DNA from: Actinobacteria bacterium UBA3012
Lineage (GTDB): Bacteria > Actinomycetota > Actinomycetes > Nanopelagicales > Nanopelagicaceae
Assembly: GCA_002346305.1 (NCBI GenBank)
Contig: DDZI01000061.1
Span: forward strand, 1 to 5,592
Reading direction: 5' to 3'
Length of the DNA: 5,592 nt
Shown here: piece after piece, positions 1-5,592 of the stretch
Layout: each line of letters opens with the position of its first letter
Numbering within the stretch: the stretch's first letter is position 1
The notes under the pieces: model-generated
Databases searched by the model: none
Told to the model about the DNA's origin: nothing
What the model saw: only the letters and a program-made list of their open reading frames with translations
Program-made: the position numbers and the translations under genes

Positions 1-1149
1 ATGCGCGCCTACTTTGATTATGTAAATTCAAAAGGCGGAGTTAATGGCCGCAAAATCAGATTAGTCGTTAAAGATGACGCCTATAAGGCTGGTCTAACAA
101 TTTCCACCGCATCTACCCTAATTAACAAAGATAAAGTCTTTGCCATGGTTGGAAGTGTTGGAACTCAGACCCATATTTCTATTATCAAGGACATTAACCG
201 TCGCGGAATTCCAGATCTATTTGTAAATAGTGGATACAGCGGATTTTATACCGACCCTAAAAAGTACCCAACATCATTTGCCGGTCTTGGAACTTATGTT
301 GTTGAATCCAAAATCGAAGCAGAGTACTTGAAGAATAATTACGCCAAAGAACTTGCAGATGGCAAAGTTGGCATTCTTTATCAGACTGATGATTTTGGGC
401 GAAATGTAGTTGCCGGATTTAAGCAACAAGGCGTAACTTTCCCAGCTGCAAACACTCAAAAATTTGTTGCAGGAAGCCAAGCACTCGGTTTAACCACTCA
501 GGTTAAAGCGCTCCAAGCCGCTGGTGTGACTCTAGTTGTGATCGGCGCCGTTGCTAATGCAACTGCAATCACAATTGGTACCGCTGCAAAATTGGGCTTT
601 TCACCTAAATGGTTAGTAACAAGTGTGGGTTCTGATGCCACTACTTTCAAAACTATTCTTGGCGCACAGGGAACTCCTGCTGCAGTTTCAGCTGCATTGC
701 TAACTGGCGTCATCTCAGCCTCACACGCACCAGCACCTGGTGAAGATACCGATGAGTTTGTCATTGCATTTAAGAAAATCAATGATGAATTCAATCTTGG
801 CGAAAAAACTTGGGATAACAATATTTTTCAAGGAATGAACATTGCCTACCTAACAACTGCAGCCCTTATGGGTGTTGGTAAAAAACCAACCCGCAAGAAA
901 TTGATCAAATTCATGGAGAACAAAGGTGCCACATTAAGTAGTGCTGCACTTTCCCCACTTGCATACTCATCAAAGACTCATGAGGCGTACAACTCCTTCT
1001 GGATTGGTGCTTATGACGCAAATAGCGTCTTGAAACCAATTGATGGAACACGAGTGCTTTACACCACTGATTCTGCAGATGGTCCAATAACCGTTTCGAC
1101 ATACAAGCGTCCAGCAATTGCTGCTGATGCGCTTCCAAAGGTAGGTTAA
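1..1149 (+). CDS. Branched-chain amino acid-type ABC transporter substrate-binding protein, 5'-truncated
   Basis: This is the extracytoplasmic solute receptor of an ABC importer of the LivJ/LivK (Peripla_BP_6, type I periplasmic binding) family. It would bind an amino acid, amide or similar small solute outside the membrane and hand it to a permease. Visible signs are the opening YFDYVNSKGGVNGRKI followed by KDDAY (residues 4-28), the ligand-loop-like GSVGTQTH (51-58), PDLFVNSGYSG (71-81) and the second-lobe motif YQTDDFGR (127-134). All are typical of this family in actinobacteria. The 382 visible residues contain no cysteine, as expected for an exported domain. The family usually has roughly 50-60 more residues at the N-terminus (signal peptide, often a lipobox, and the first strand). 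The ATG at base 1 is therefore most likely an internal Met, and the gene is cut by the window edge. Its stop is 2 bases before the hydrolase gene, so the two are probably co-transcribed. No permease or ATPase is visible; they may lie upstream. The ligand cannot be told from sequence. Confidence 0.9.
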   Translation: MRAYFDYVNSKGGVNGRKIRLVVKDDAYKAGLTISTASTLINKDKVFAMVGSVGTQTHISIIKDINRRGIPDLFVNSGYSGFYTDPKKYPTSFAGLGTYVVESKIEAEYLKNNYAKELADGKVGILYQTDDFGRNVVAGFKQQGVTFPAANTQKFVAGSQALGLTTQVKALQAAGVTLVVIGAVANATAITIGTAAKLGFSPKWLVTSVGSDATTFKTILGAQGTPAAVSAALLTGVISASHAPAPGEDTDEFVIAFKKINDEFNLGEKTWDNNIFQGMNIAYLTTAALMGVGKKPTRKKLIKFMENKGATLSSAALSPLAYSSKTHEAYNSFWIGAYDANSVLKPIDGTRVLYTTDSADGPITVSTYKRPAIAADALPKVG

Positions 1150-1151
1150 TT

Positions 1152-2912
1152 ATGAAGAGCACATTGAAGTTACGTTCATTTATTGCTGCATTTGGTACCG
1201 CTGCATTGTTTGCAACAGGATTAGTTGTTGCTAGCCCTGCTCACGCTGGAATCTGCTCCACAGATGCGATAACAGGTGTAGAAACCTGCGCTTCCACACT
1301 TAAAGGTGGAGCAGCTTACAAATTTATGGTTCCGACAAAGAATTACAACGGAACGATGTTCTTCTGGAGCCATGGTTTCCGTCCTTCATTCGGCTACCCA
1401 GGTTATGTCGCACCAACTGGCGTAGAGCAGATGACGTTAAGCAATACCGGCCCAACGCCTAGAGCAGATTACGCAACTGAGTTGCTGGCCAAGGGTTACG
1501 GATTAGCTGCTTACGATCGGGCAACCAATGGTCTTCATGGTTGGAACACCGAAGAATCAGTTCCACTTCTGAAGGAGTTAGTCGATCTTTCCAAGACGAT
1601 CGCTCCAGCTACTAAGCGAAATGTCATCTGGGGATCATCAGGAGCCGGACCAGTAGTGAATATGTTCGCTGAAAAGTATCCAGAGTTAACTGATGCAGTT
1701 GGTTTAGTTTCACCAGTTGCCACAAATATCTCTCGCCAACTTCAAAGTGGTTGCGATATTTTCTACTTGTTAAGCATTTTCGCTGATCCAACTATTAAAG
1801 GTTGCGCAGCATTAGGAGCCGCTGGCCCAGCAGGACATATTGCTGCACTTACTGAATTGGGTAAAGTTGTTGCTTTGCTAACAGCATGGTCGAAAAATCT
1901 TGGATCTCCAGGATTAACTCAACCTGCTGCAGTTGTTGCAGCAAATCCGGCGTTTGGTGCAATCCCACAAAGATCCGCACTATTGCTGATCGGATTGCTA
2001 GCTGGAATCCCACAAAAGAGTAAGCACATGGATGGAGTCACAACTGGCGGAGCGATAGTTGAACAGAGCATTAACGCTACTGTTGCCATTTTGGAAAACA
2101 TCGGTGAAGCTGCTGCAACCGGAATTCTTGCCGACCAAGCTGTAGCTGAAAAAATCGGTGGCCCTTTCTATGACAATACCAAAACCAATTTCGCCGCATT
2201 GTTGGATGAGGGTGACGCCGGTCGTTACAACCTCGGATTATCTGGTGATGATGGAATTAACGGCATGTTGGGAGTTTTGGCACAAATGCCAAGAGTCTCC
2301 GCACCTGCTGCAAATGTTGCAAAAGCAGCAGCATTGGATCCAGTTAAGTACACCTCTACTAAGCCAACAGTTCTTCTTCACAATGAAAATGACCGTTTGG
2401 TTTGGCCAGGTCAAACAGCTGCTTATGTAGCAGAGCGAACTGCAAAGTTTGCCCCTACTCAGGCTGCCTATGATTCCGCTTATACAGCCTATGAGAAAGC
2501 AGTTGCTGCTTATGACAAGAAAATCGCAAAAGCTAAAACTGCTGCTGCAAAAGCTAAAACTGCTGCTGCAAAGAAAAAGGCAAGAGCTGCACTAGCTTCA
2601 GCGAAAGCAAAAGCTGCACCAGTCGAGCCGGTCGAACCAAGTTCTAACGTACTTGCACTTTATGCAATGGCACCGGTTGAGTACACCAAGTACACAGCGG
2701 CTGGATTGCCAGATCTTGCAGATATTGGCGCTTCATCTGGTGTCGGTCATGAACAATTCACCACGGCACAAGTAATTGCATTCGCAGAAATGTTAGATGC
2801 AGCTGCTGCAAGTGGAAAACTCAATATCACGCCGGAATCATTTGAAATCTTCGGCGCTGGTCTTGGGATAAATGGAGATTTGGATTACCTTCCAATCCCT
2901 CTTAAGTACTAG
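1152..2912 (+). CDS. Secreted alpha/beta-hydrolase-fold protein with Ala/Lys-rich insert
   Basis: This 586-residue protein is probably a secreted esterase, lipase or peptidase-like hydrolase; the substrate is unknown. The N-terminus is a clear Sec signal peptide: basic KSTLKLR, a hydrophobic core at about 10-27, and SPAHA before a cleavage expected after Ala32. There is no lipobox, so it should be released or wall-associated. In order I see an oxyanion-type SHG (73-75), a nucleophile elbow GSSGAG (161-166, Ser163), a long helical cap region (about 195-390), an acid motif HNENDRLV with Asp414, and GVGHEQF with His533 as the likely triad histidine. Position +2 after Ser163 is Ala rather than the usual Gly. 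Four cysteines (35, 46, 201, 218) could form two disulfides. Residues about 431-499 are an Ala/Lys/Tyr-rich helical stretch ending in PVEPVEP, lying between the triad Asp and His. The start is ATG, 2 bases after the upstream stop, with a weak AAAGG 10 bases before it. The fold is fairly sure; the activity is inferred from motif order only. Confidence 0.8.
   Translation: MKSTLKLRSFIAAFGTAALFATGLVVASPAHAGICSTDAITGVETCASTLKGGAAYKFMVPTKNYNGTMFFWSHGFRPSFGYPGYVAPTGVEQMTLSNTGPTPRADYATELLAKGYGLAAYDRATNGLHGWNTEESVPLLKELVDLSKTIAPATKRNVIWGSSGAGPVVNMFAEKYPELTDAVGLVSPVATNISRQLQSGCDIFYLLSIFADPTIKGCAALGAAGPAGHIAALTELGKVVALLTAWSKNLGSPGLTQPAAVVAANPAFGAIPQRSALLLIGLLAGIPQKSKHMDGVTTGGAIVEQSINATVAILENIGEAAATGILADQAVAEKIGGPFYDNTKTNFAALLDEGDAGRYNLGLSGDDGINGMLGVLAQMPRVSAPAANVAKAAALDPVKYTSTKPTVLLHNENDRLVWPGQTAAYVAERTAKFAPTQAAYDSAYTAYEKAVAAYDKKIAKAKTAAAKAKTAAAKKKARAALASAKAKAAPVEPVEPSSNVLALYAMAPVEYTKYTAAGLPDLADIGASSGVGHEQFTTAQVIAFAEMLDAAAASGKLNITPESFEIFGAGLGINGDLDYLPIPLKY
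2526..2572 (+). repeat. Exact 21-bp tandem duplication inside the hydrolase gene
   Basis: Two identical 21-bp units (2526-2546 and 2547-2567) stand head to tail, followed by the first 5 bases of a third. Each unit encodes AKAKTAA, so residues 459-465 and 466-472 of the hydrolase are identical in protein and in DNA. The unit length is a multiple of three, so gain or loss of a copy keeps the reading frame. The lack of synonymous differences suggests a recent slippage or duplication event. Confidence 0.9.
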
Positions 2913-2934
2913 TCGTACTGAGTAAATAACTGCC

Positions 2935-2980
2935 GTAATGGGCGCTTACCTCGAAAGGGGTAGGCGCCCATTACTCTTTT
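2935..2980 (+). terminator. Strong intrinsic terminator with GAAA tetraloop
   Basis: An 18-bp inverted repeat pairs 2935-2952 with 2957-2974. The first 11 pairs are perfect Watson-Crick; the remaining 7 include two G-U wobbles (2946/2963 and 2951/2958). The loop, 2953-2956, is GAAA closed by C-G, a classic stable GNRA tetraloop. TCTTTT follows at 2975-2980 as a short U-tract. It lies 23 bases after the hydrolase stop and should end the transporter/hydrolase transcript. On the opposite strand no T-run follows the stem, so it reads as a one-way terminator. It also isolates tsaE from upstream transcription. Confidence 0.88.
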
Positions 2981-2985
2981 GCATG
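2972..2985 (+). promoter_or_regulatory. Possible -10 box for a leaderless tsaE transcript
   Basis: TACTCT at 2972-2977 fits the loose actinobacterial -10 pattern TANNNT. Seven bases separate it from the GTG at 2985, the distance expected if transcription starts on the start codon itself. No convincing -35 is present: TTACCT at 2946-2951 is 20 bases upstream, which is too far. No ribosome-binding site sits 5-10 bases before the GTG or the TTG at 2979. Leaderless starts are common in actinobacteria. The box overlaps the 3' arm of the terminator, so the match could be chance. Confidence 0.25.
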
Positions 2986-3434
2986 TGAATCCAATTCAAT
3001 CAGTTGAGATCTCAACCGAGGAGCAGATGGGGCAATTTGGGCGCAAGTTGGCGGCTAATTTTCAAATTGGGGATTTAATAATTTTGGAAGGCCCGCTCGG
3101 AGCGGGAAAAACCCGATTAGCTCAAAGCATTGGTAAAGGATTATTGGTTAAAAGCGAGATAACTTCCCCAACTTTTGTTATCGCAAAAAACTATCAGGGC
3201 CGAACTCCATTTATTCATGCAGATGCATATCGATTATTAGATTCACCAACCGGAGGATTACAAGATCTCGATCTTGATACCGAAAATAGTATTACCGTCG
3301 TTGAGTGGGGCAAGAATTTTGCGAAGCAATTAAATGATCAATATCTTTTAATTACCATTTCGATCATTGATGAACTAAGACGCGAGTTAAAGGTAAGCAG
3401 CGTTGGCGAGAGATGGAAGAGTTTTACTTTATGA
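2985..3434 (+). CDS. tsaE: tRNA t6A37 threonylcarbamoyl transfer ATPase TsaE
   Basis: TsaE is the P-loop ATPase that drives the bacterial TsaB-TsaD-TsaE cycle making N6-threonylcarbamoyladenosine at position 37 of ANN-decoding tRNAs in the cytoplasm. With the GTG start the protein has 149 residues, close to the 153 of E. coli TsaE. Visible motifs are the Walker A GPLGAGKT (36-43), SPTF (61-64), HADAYRL (78-84) and VEW (105-108 region), whose Glu107/Trp108 match the conserved EW of the family. Start choice: a TTG at 2979 would add two residues, and the ATG at 2983 is out of frame and followed at once by a stop. The internal ATG at 3027 has GAGGAG only 3 bases before it and would remove the conserved first strand (VEISTEEQMGQFGRKLA). 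GTG 2985 fits best, though TTG 2979 remains possible. The stop overlaps the next gene's start as ATGA, so translation of the two is likely coupled. Confidence 0.92.
   Translation: MNPIQSVEISTEEQMGQFGRKLAANFQIGDLIILEGPLGAGKTRLAQSIGKGLLVKSEITSPTFVIAKNYQGRTPFIHADAYRLLDSPTGGLQDLDLDTENSITVVEWGKNFAKQLNDQYLLITISIIDELRRELKVSSVGERWKSFTL
3415..3421 (+). promoter_or_regulatory. Ribosome-binding site that sets the tsaB start at 3431
   Basis: GGAAGAG ends 9 bases before the ATG at 3431. An in-frame ATG at 3413 exists just upstream but overlaps this site and would add six residues (MEEFYF) not expected in TsaB proteins, which normally begin MKxLxIDTS. The site and the family alignment both favour 3431. 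Confidence 0.6.
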
Positions 3435-4492
3435 AGATCTCGCTAGTGATTGACACATCAACTCCGCGCACAATCGCAGCAATTATCGCTGACGAGAAAG
3501 TAATTTGGTCAGGGTTCCATGATGGTGCGACTTCGCATGGTGAAGCACTTGGCAGGTTGATCGACCAGGCAAAAAATCAAGCAACCTTTAAGTCAATCAA
3601 TCAAGTAGTTGTTGGGATGGGTCCTGGACCATTTACTGGCTTGCGAGTAGGTATTGCCTTTGCAAGAACATTTGCGCTGGCAAGAGAGATCCCTTGTATC
3701 GGTGTTGTCTCACTTGATGCAATTGCAGGGGCAGCCAGCGCACTAGATGAAATAATTTCGGATTTCTTTGTGATCACAGATGCGCGCCGCAAAGAGATTT
3801 ACTGGGCTAAGTATCAAAAAAATGGCGAACGTATTACTGAGCCTGCCGTAGCAAAAATCGACCAAGTTGATTTCGAGAGTTTTCCAGTTGTCGACTTTGG
3901 ATTCCCAGATCCTTTAGCCTTAGTGAAATTAGCTACGCAATCCAATTCGATCCGGACTCAACCTTTGTATTTGCGAAAACCTGATGCAGTTTTGCCAAAG
4001 TTACCTGAACTTAATTATCGCGCCATGAATAATTTTGACTTAGGGGCCGTTTTAGAGATTGAGAAAGAGTTATTTCCGGATCCGTGGAACCTGGCTCAAT
4101 TTAAAGAAGAGTTAGCCGGTGTGCCAAAAACCCGAACTTACTATGTGGTTGAAATTGGTACGACCCAAAAGATTGTCGGTTTTGCTGGTCTTTACTGCCC
4201 TGGCAGTGGCGCAGATGCCGACATTCAAACCATCAGCGTAAGTGTGCAATATCAAGGCAATGGTATTGGCCAAGGGTTATTAGATCTCTTGATTAATGCG
4301 GCAATTGAGCGCCATGCGCCAGCAATTTTTCTAGAAGTTCGCGCGGAAAATGAACAAGCTCGAGCGCTGTATGCAAAAAATGGATTTACTCAGATATCGG
4401 TTAGAAAAAATTATTACCAAAACCCGCAACCACATAATAAAAGAAGCGATGCAATTATTATGCAGAAAATCTTAGGCGTGACTTATGAGTAA
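3431..4492 (+). CDS. tsaB-rimI: TsaB-RimI fusion: t6A dimerization subunit plus bS18 N-terminal acetyltransferase
   Basis: This is one 353-residue polypeptide with two domains. Residues 1-190 are TsaB, the non-catalytic partner of TsaD in t6A37 synthesis. It starts MKISLVIDTSTP, carries the signature GMGPGPFTGLRVG (62-74, with Pro67 where many have Ser), and closes with PLYLRKPDA (178-186). Residues about 193-347 are RimI, the GNAT enzyme that acetylates the N-terminal alanine of ribosomal protein bS18. Its acetyl-CoA loop is QGNGIG (275-280). LEVRAENEQARALY contains Glu302 and Tyr314, which align with catalytic Glu103 and Tyr115 of E. coli RimI; SDAIIM sits near the end. The junction (residues 187-196) is in frame with no stop. 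No plausible internal start was found: the nearest Met, 199, lies inside the acetyltransferase domain. The TsaB half is shorter than the 231-residue E. coli protein. The gene overlaps tsaE by 4 bases and tsaD by 8 bases. Both identities are secure; the functional gain from fusion is inference. Confidence 0.94.
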   Translation: MKISLVIDTSTPRTIAAIIADEKVIWSGFHDGATSHGEALGRLIDQAKNQATFKSINQVVVGMGPGPFTGLRVGIAFARTFALAREIPCIGVVSLDAIAGAASALDEIISDFFVITDARRKEIYWAKYQKNGERITEPAVAKIDQVDFESFPVVDFGFPDPLALVKLATQSNSIRTQPLYLRKPDAVLPKLPELNYRAMNNFDLGAVLEIEKELFPDPWNLAQFKEELAGVPKTRTYYVVEIGTTQKIVGFAGLYCPGSGADADIQTISVSVQYQGNGIGQGLLDLLINAAIERHAPAIFLEVRAENEQARALYAKNGFTQISVRKNYYQNPQPHNKRSDAIIMQKILGVTYE

Positions 4493-5558
4493 TTTATCAG
4501 CACCTTTAGTTTTGGGAATTGAATCATCATGTGATGAAACAGGTGTTGGAATAGTCCAGGGGCGAAAACTATTGGCAAATGAGATCGCATCAAGTGTTGC
4601 CGAACATGCCAGATTTGGTGGAGTAGTTCCAGAAGTTGCCGCGCGTGCGCATGTTGATGCAATTTTGCCGGCAATCGAGCGTGCGCTAAAAACTGCCAAA
4701 ATTAAATTGACAGATCTTGATGCAATTGCAGTAACTGCCGGTCCCGGATTGGCAGGTGCACTATTAGTTGGTGCGAGTGCTGCAAATGGTTTAGCTGCTG
4801 GACTTGGAATTCCACTTTATGGCGTTAATCATTTGGCGGCACATGTTGCTGTTGAATATTTAGACACCGAACAAGTAATCCCAGCAACTATTGCTTTGCT
4901 AGTTAGTGGGGGACATACCTCAATCTTGAAAGTTGATGAGGTCACAAAAGATATTAATGTCATGGGCGCAACTATGGATGATGCCGCCGGTGAAGCATTT
5001 GATAAAATTGCGCGATTATTAGGTTTGCCATTTCCTGGTGGGCCAGAGTTAGATCGTTTGGCTACAACTGGGAATGCAACAGCAATTAATTTTCCGAGAG
5101 CGATGACTTTATTTACTGATGAAAGTGATCGAACAACAAAAGAATTTAGTTTTTCTTTTTCAGGATTAAAAAGTGCAGTTGCAAGGCACATTGAATTAGC
5201 GGTCAAAAGCTCTGGTCCTTTGTCGCAAAGCACTCGTGCTGATATTGCGGCTTCATTTCAAGAAGCGGTTGTAGATGTGCTTTTGAGTAAAGCAGTTATG
5301 GCGGCCAAGCGCGAAGGTATTGAGCATCTCTTAATCGCTGGTGGAGTGGCTGCAAATTCACGGCTGCGGACATTGGCAATTGAGCGCACTAAGGCGGCCG
5401 GCCTTAGATTGGCGATCCCCAGCCCAGCTCTATGTACCGACAATGGAGCGATGGTTGCGGCCCTGGGCTCTCTTGCGATTACGGCCGCACGTCCGCCCAG
5501 CGCAGCCGGACTGGCTGTGGATCCGGGTGCAGCCGTGGAACAGGTGCTTTTCCCCTAG
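4485..5558 (+). CDS. tsaD: tRNA N6-adenosine threonylcarbamoyltransferase TsaD
   Basis: TsaD (Kae1/Gcp, YgjD family, ASKHA fold) is the catalytic subunit that transfers threonylcarbamoyl from its AMP adduct to A37 of tRNA, working with TsaB and TsaE. The 357-residue length is normal for full-length bacterial TsaD. Motifs in order are GIESSCDETGVGIV (11-24), the metal-binding NHLAAH with His116 and His120, SGGHT (141-145), FSFSGLKSA (223-231), GGVAANSRLR (286-295) and CTDNGAM with Asp319 as the third metal ligand. No key residue is missing. The ATG at 4485 overlaps the tsaB-rimI stop (ATGAGTAA), giving tight coupling. An AGG at 4474-4476, about 8 bases upstream, is a weak ribosome-binding site. 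The DNA becomes much richer in GC toward the 3' end, but the protein stays a good family member throughout. The stop codon lies in the first copy of a 10-bp tandem repeat. Confidence 0.97.
   Translation: MSNLSAPLVLGIESSCDETGVGIVQGRKLLANEIASSVAEHARFGGVVPEVAARAHVDAILPAIERALKTAKIKLTDLDAIAVTAGPGLAGALLVGASAANGLAAGLGIPLYGVNHLAAHVAVEYLDTEQVIPATIALLVSGGHTSILKVDEVTKDINVMGATMDDAAGEAFDKIARLLGLPFPGGPELDRLATTGNATAINFPRAMTLFTDESDRTTKEFSFSFSGLKSAVARHIELAVKSSGPLSQSTRADIAASFQEAVVDVLLSKAVMAAKREGIEHLLIAGGVAANSRLRTLAIERTKAAGLRLAIPSPALCTDNGAMVAALGSLAITAARPPSAAGLAVDPGAAVEQVLFP
5389..5407. repeat. Short inverted repeat inside tsaD
   Basis: CTAAGGC (5389-5395) and GCCTTAG (5401-5407) are perfect 7-bp inverted arms around a 5-base GC spacer. 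They lie where tsaD turns GC-rich. No T-run follows, so this is not a terminator. The feature is real as a sequence pattern but may have no function, since it codes for conserved-region TsaD residues. Confidence 0.35.
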
Positions 5559-5588
5559 CTTCCCCTAGCTTCCTCTAGCTTCCCCTAG
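5549..5588 (+). repeat. 10-bp tandem repeat starting on the tsaD stop codon
   Basis: Four head-to-tail copies of CTTCCCCTAG occupy 5549-5558, 5559-5568, 5569-5578 and 5579-5588. Copy 1 differs at its first base (T), copy 3 has one C-to-T change (CTTCCTCTAG), and copies 2 and 4 are exact. The TAG of copy 1 is the tsaD stop. Because the period is 10, the TAGs at 5556, 5566, 5576 and 5586 fall in all three forward frames. On the other strand the unit reads CTAGGGGAAG. TCAA follows and then the window ends, so the full extent is unknown. Confidence 0.9.
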
Positions 5589-5592
5589 TCAA

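Noticed and set aside
1..3. The ATG at base 1 as the true start of the substrate-binding protein
   Set aside because: A start here would leave no signal peptide and would lack the first strand of the fold; the window edge more likely falls at an internal Met.
498..821. A 107-codon minus-strand open frame
   Set aside because: It is a shadow of the substrate-binding protein gene; the forward product is clearly conserved and the reverse product is low-complexity Ala/Val/Thr text.
2158..2430. A 90-codon + strand open frame in another phase inside the hydrolase gene
   Set aside because: The hydrolase frame carries the acid motif here; the alternative product is rich in Met, Gln, His and Trp as expected of an off-frame reading.
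2905..2919. Small hairpin AGTAC-TAGTC-GTACT over the hydrolase stop codon
   Set aside because: It has only five pairs and no T-run; the much stronger hairpin at 2935-2974 explains termination.
3413..3431. Upstream ATG at 3413 as the start of tsaB-rimI
   Set aside because: It overlaps the apparent ribosome-binding site and adds residues not seen in TsaB; the ATG at 3431 gives the usual MKxxxxIDTS start and a typical ATGA overlap.
4829..5233. A 134-codon open frame on the minus strand
   Set aside because: It lies wholly inside tsaD, whose product has all family motifs. The antisense product shows no recognisable motif and no ribosome-binding context.
5549..5588. The terminal repeats as a CRISPR array or attachment site
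   Set aside because: Units are 10 bp with no spacers, there are no nearby cas or integrase genes, and tsaD is not a tRNA gene target.

Overview
The window looks like chromosomal DNA from a low-to-moderate-GC actinobacterium. The best guess is the freshwater acI lineage (Nanopelagicales). This rests on the actinobacterial-type substrate-binding protein, the tightly packed genes, an AT-leaning codon choice in proteins of actinobacterial type, and the tsaE-tsaB-rimI-tsaD gene order that actinobacteria commonly show. The lineage is an inference from style, not from a marker gene.

All genes lie on the + strand, in two transcription blocks. Block 1 (1-2912) begins inside a substrate-binding protein of a branched-chain-amino-acid-type ABC importer; its signal peptide and first strand lie before the window. 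Two bases after its stop begins a 586-residue secreted protein with an alpha/beta-hydrolase layout (Ser163, Asp414 and His533 as likely triad). It carries an Ala/Lys-rich helical insert between the Asp and the His, and the insert contains an exact 21-bp tandem duplication. A strong intrinsic terminator, with an 18-bp stem closed by a GAAA tetraloop, ends the block at about 2935-2980.

Block 2 (2985-5558) is a translationally coupled cluster for the universal tRNA modification t6A37: tsaE (ATPase), a tsaB-rimI gene fusion, and tsaD (catalytic subunit). The genes overlap by 4 and 8 bases. TsaB, TsaD and TsaE together transfer the threonylcarbamoyl group, made elsewhere by TsaC/TsaC2, to A37 of ANN-decoding tRNAs. 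The RimI half should acetylate the N-terminus of ribosomal protein bS18. No ribosome-binding site is visible at a normal distance before tsaE, and a possible -10 box in the terminator's distal arm would give a leaderless GTG start.

The GC content of tsaD climbs steeply toward its 3' end, from about 38% to about 63% by hand count. A 10-bp tandem repeat of four copies begins on the tsaD stop codon and runs to the window edge.

I see no RNA gene, CRISPR array, insertion sequence or phage gene. The t6A genes are ordinary housekeeping genes. The points that merit a second look are the hydrolase with its insert, the TsaB-RimI fusion, the terminator/start junction before tsaE, and the repeat with the composition shift at the right edge.
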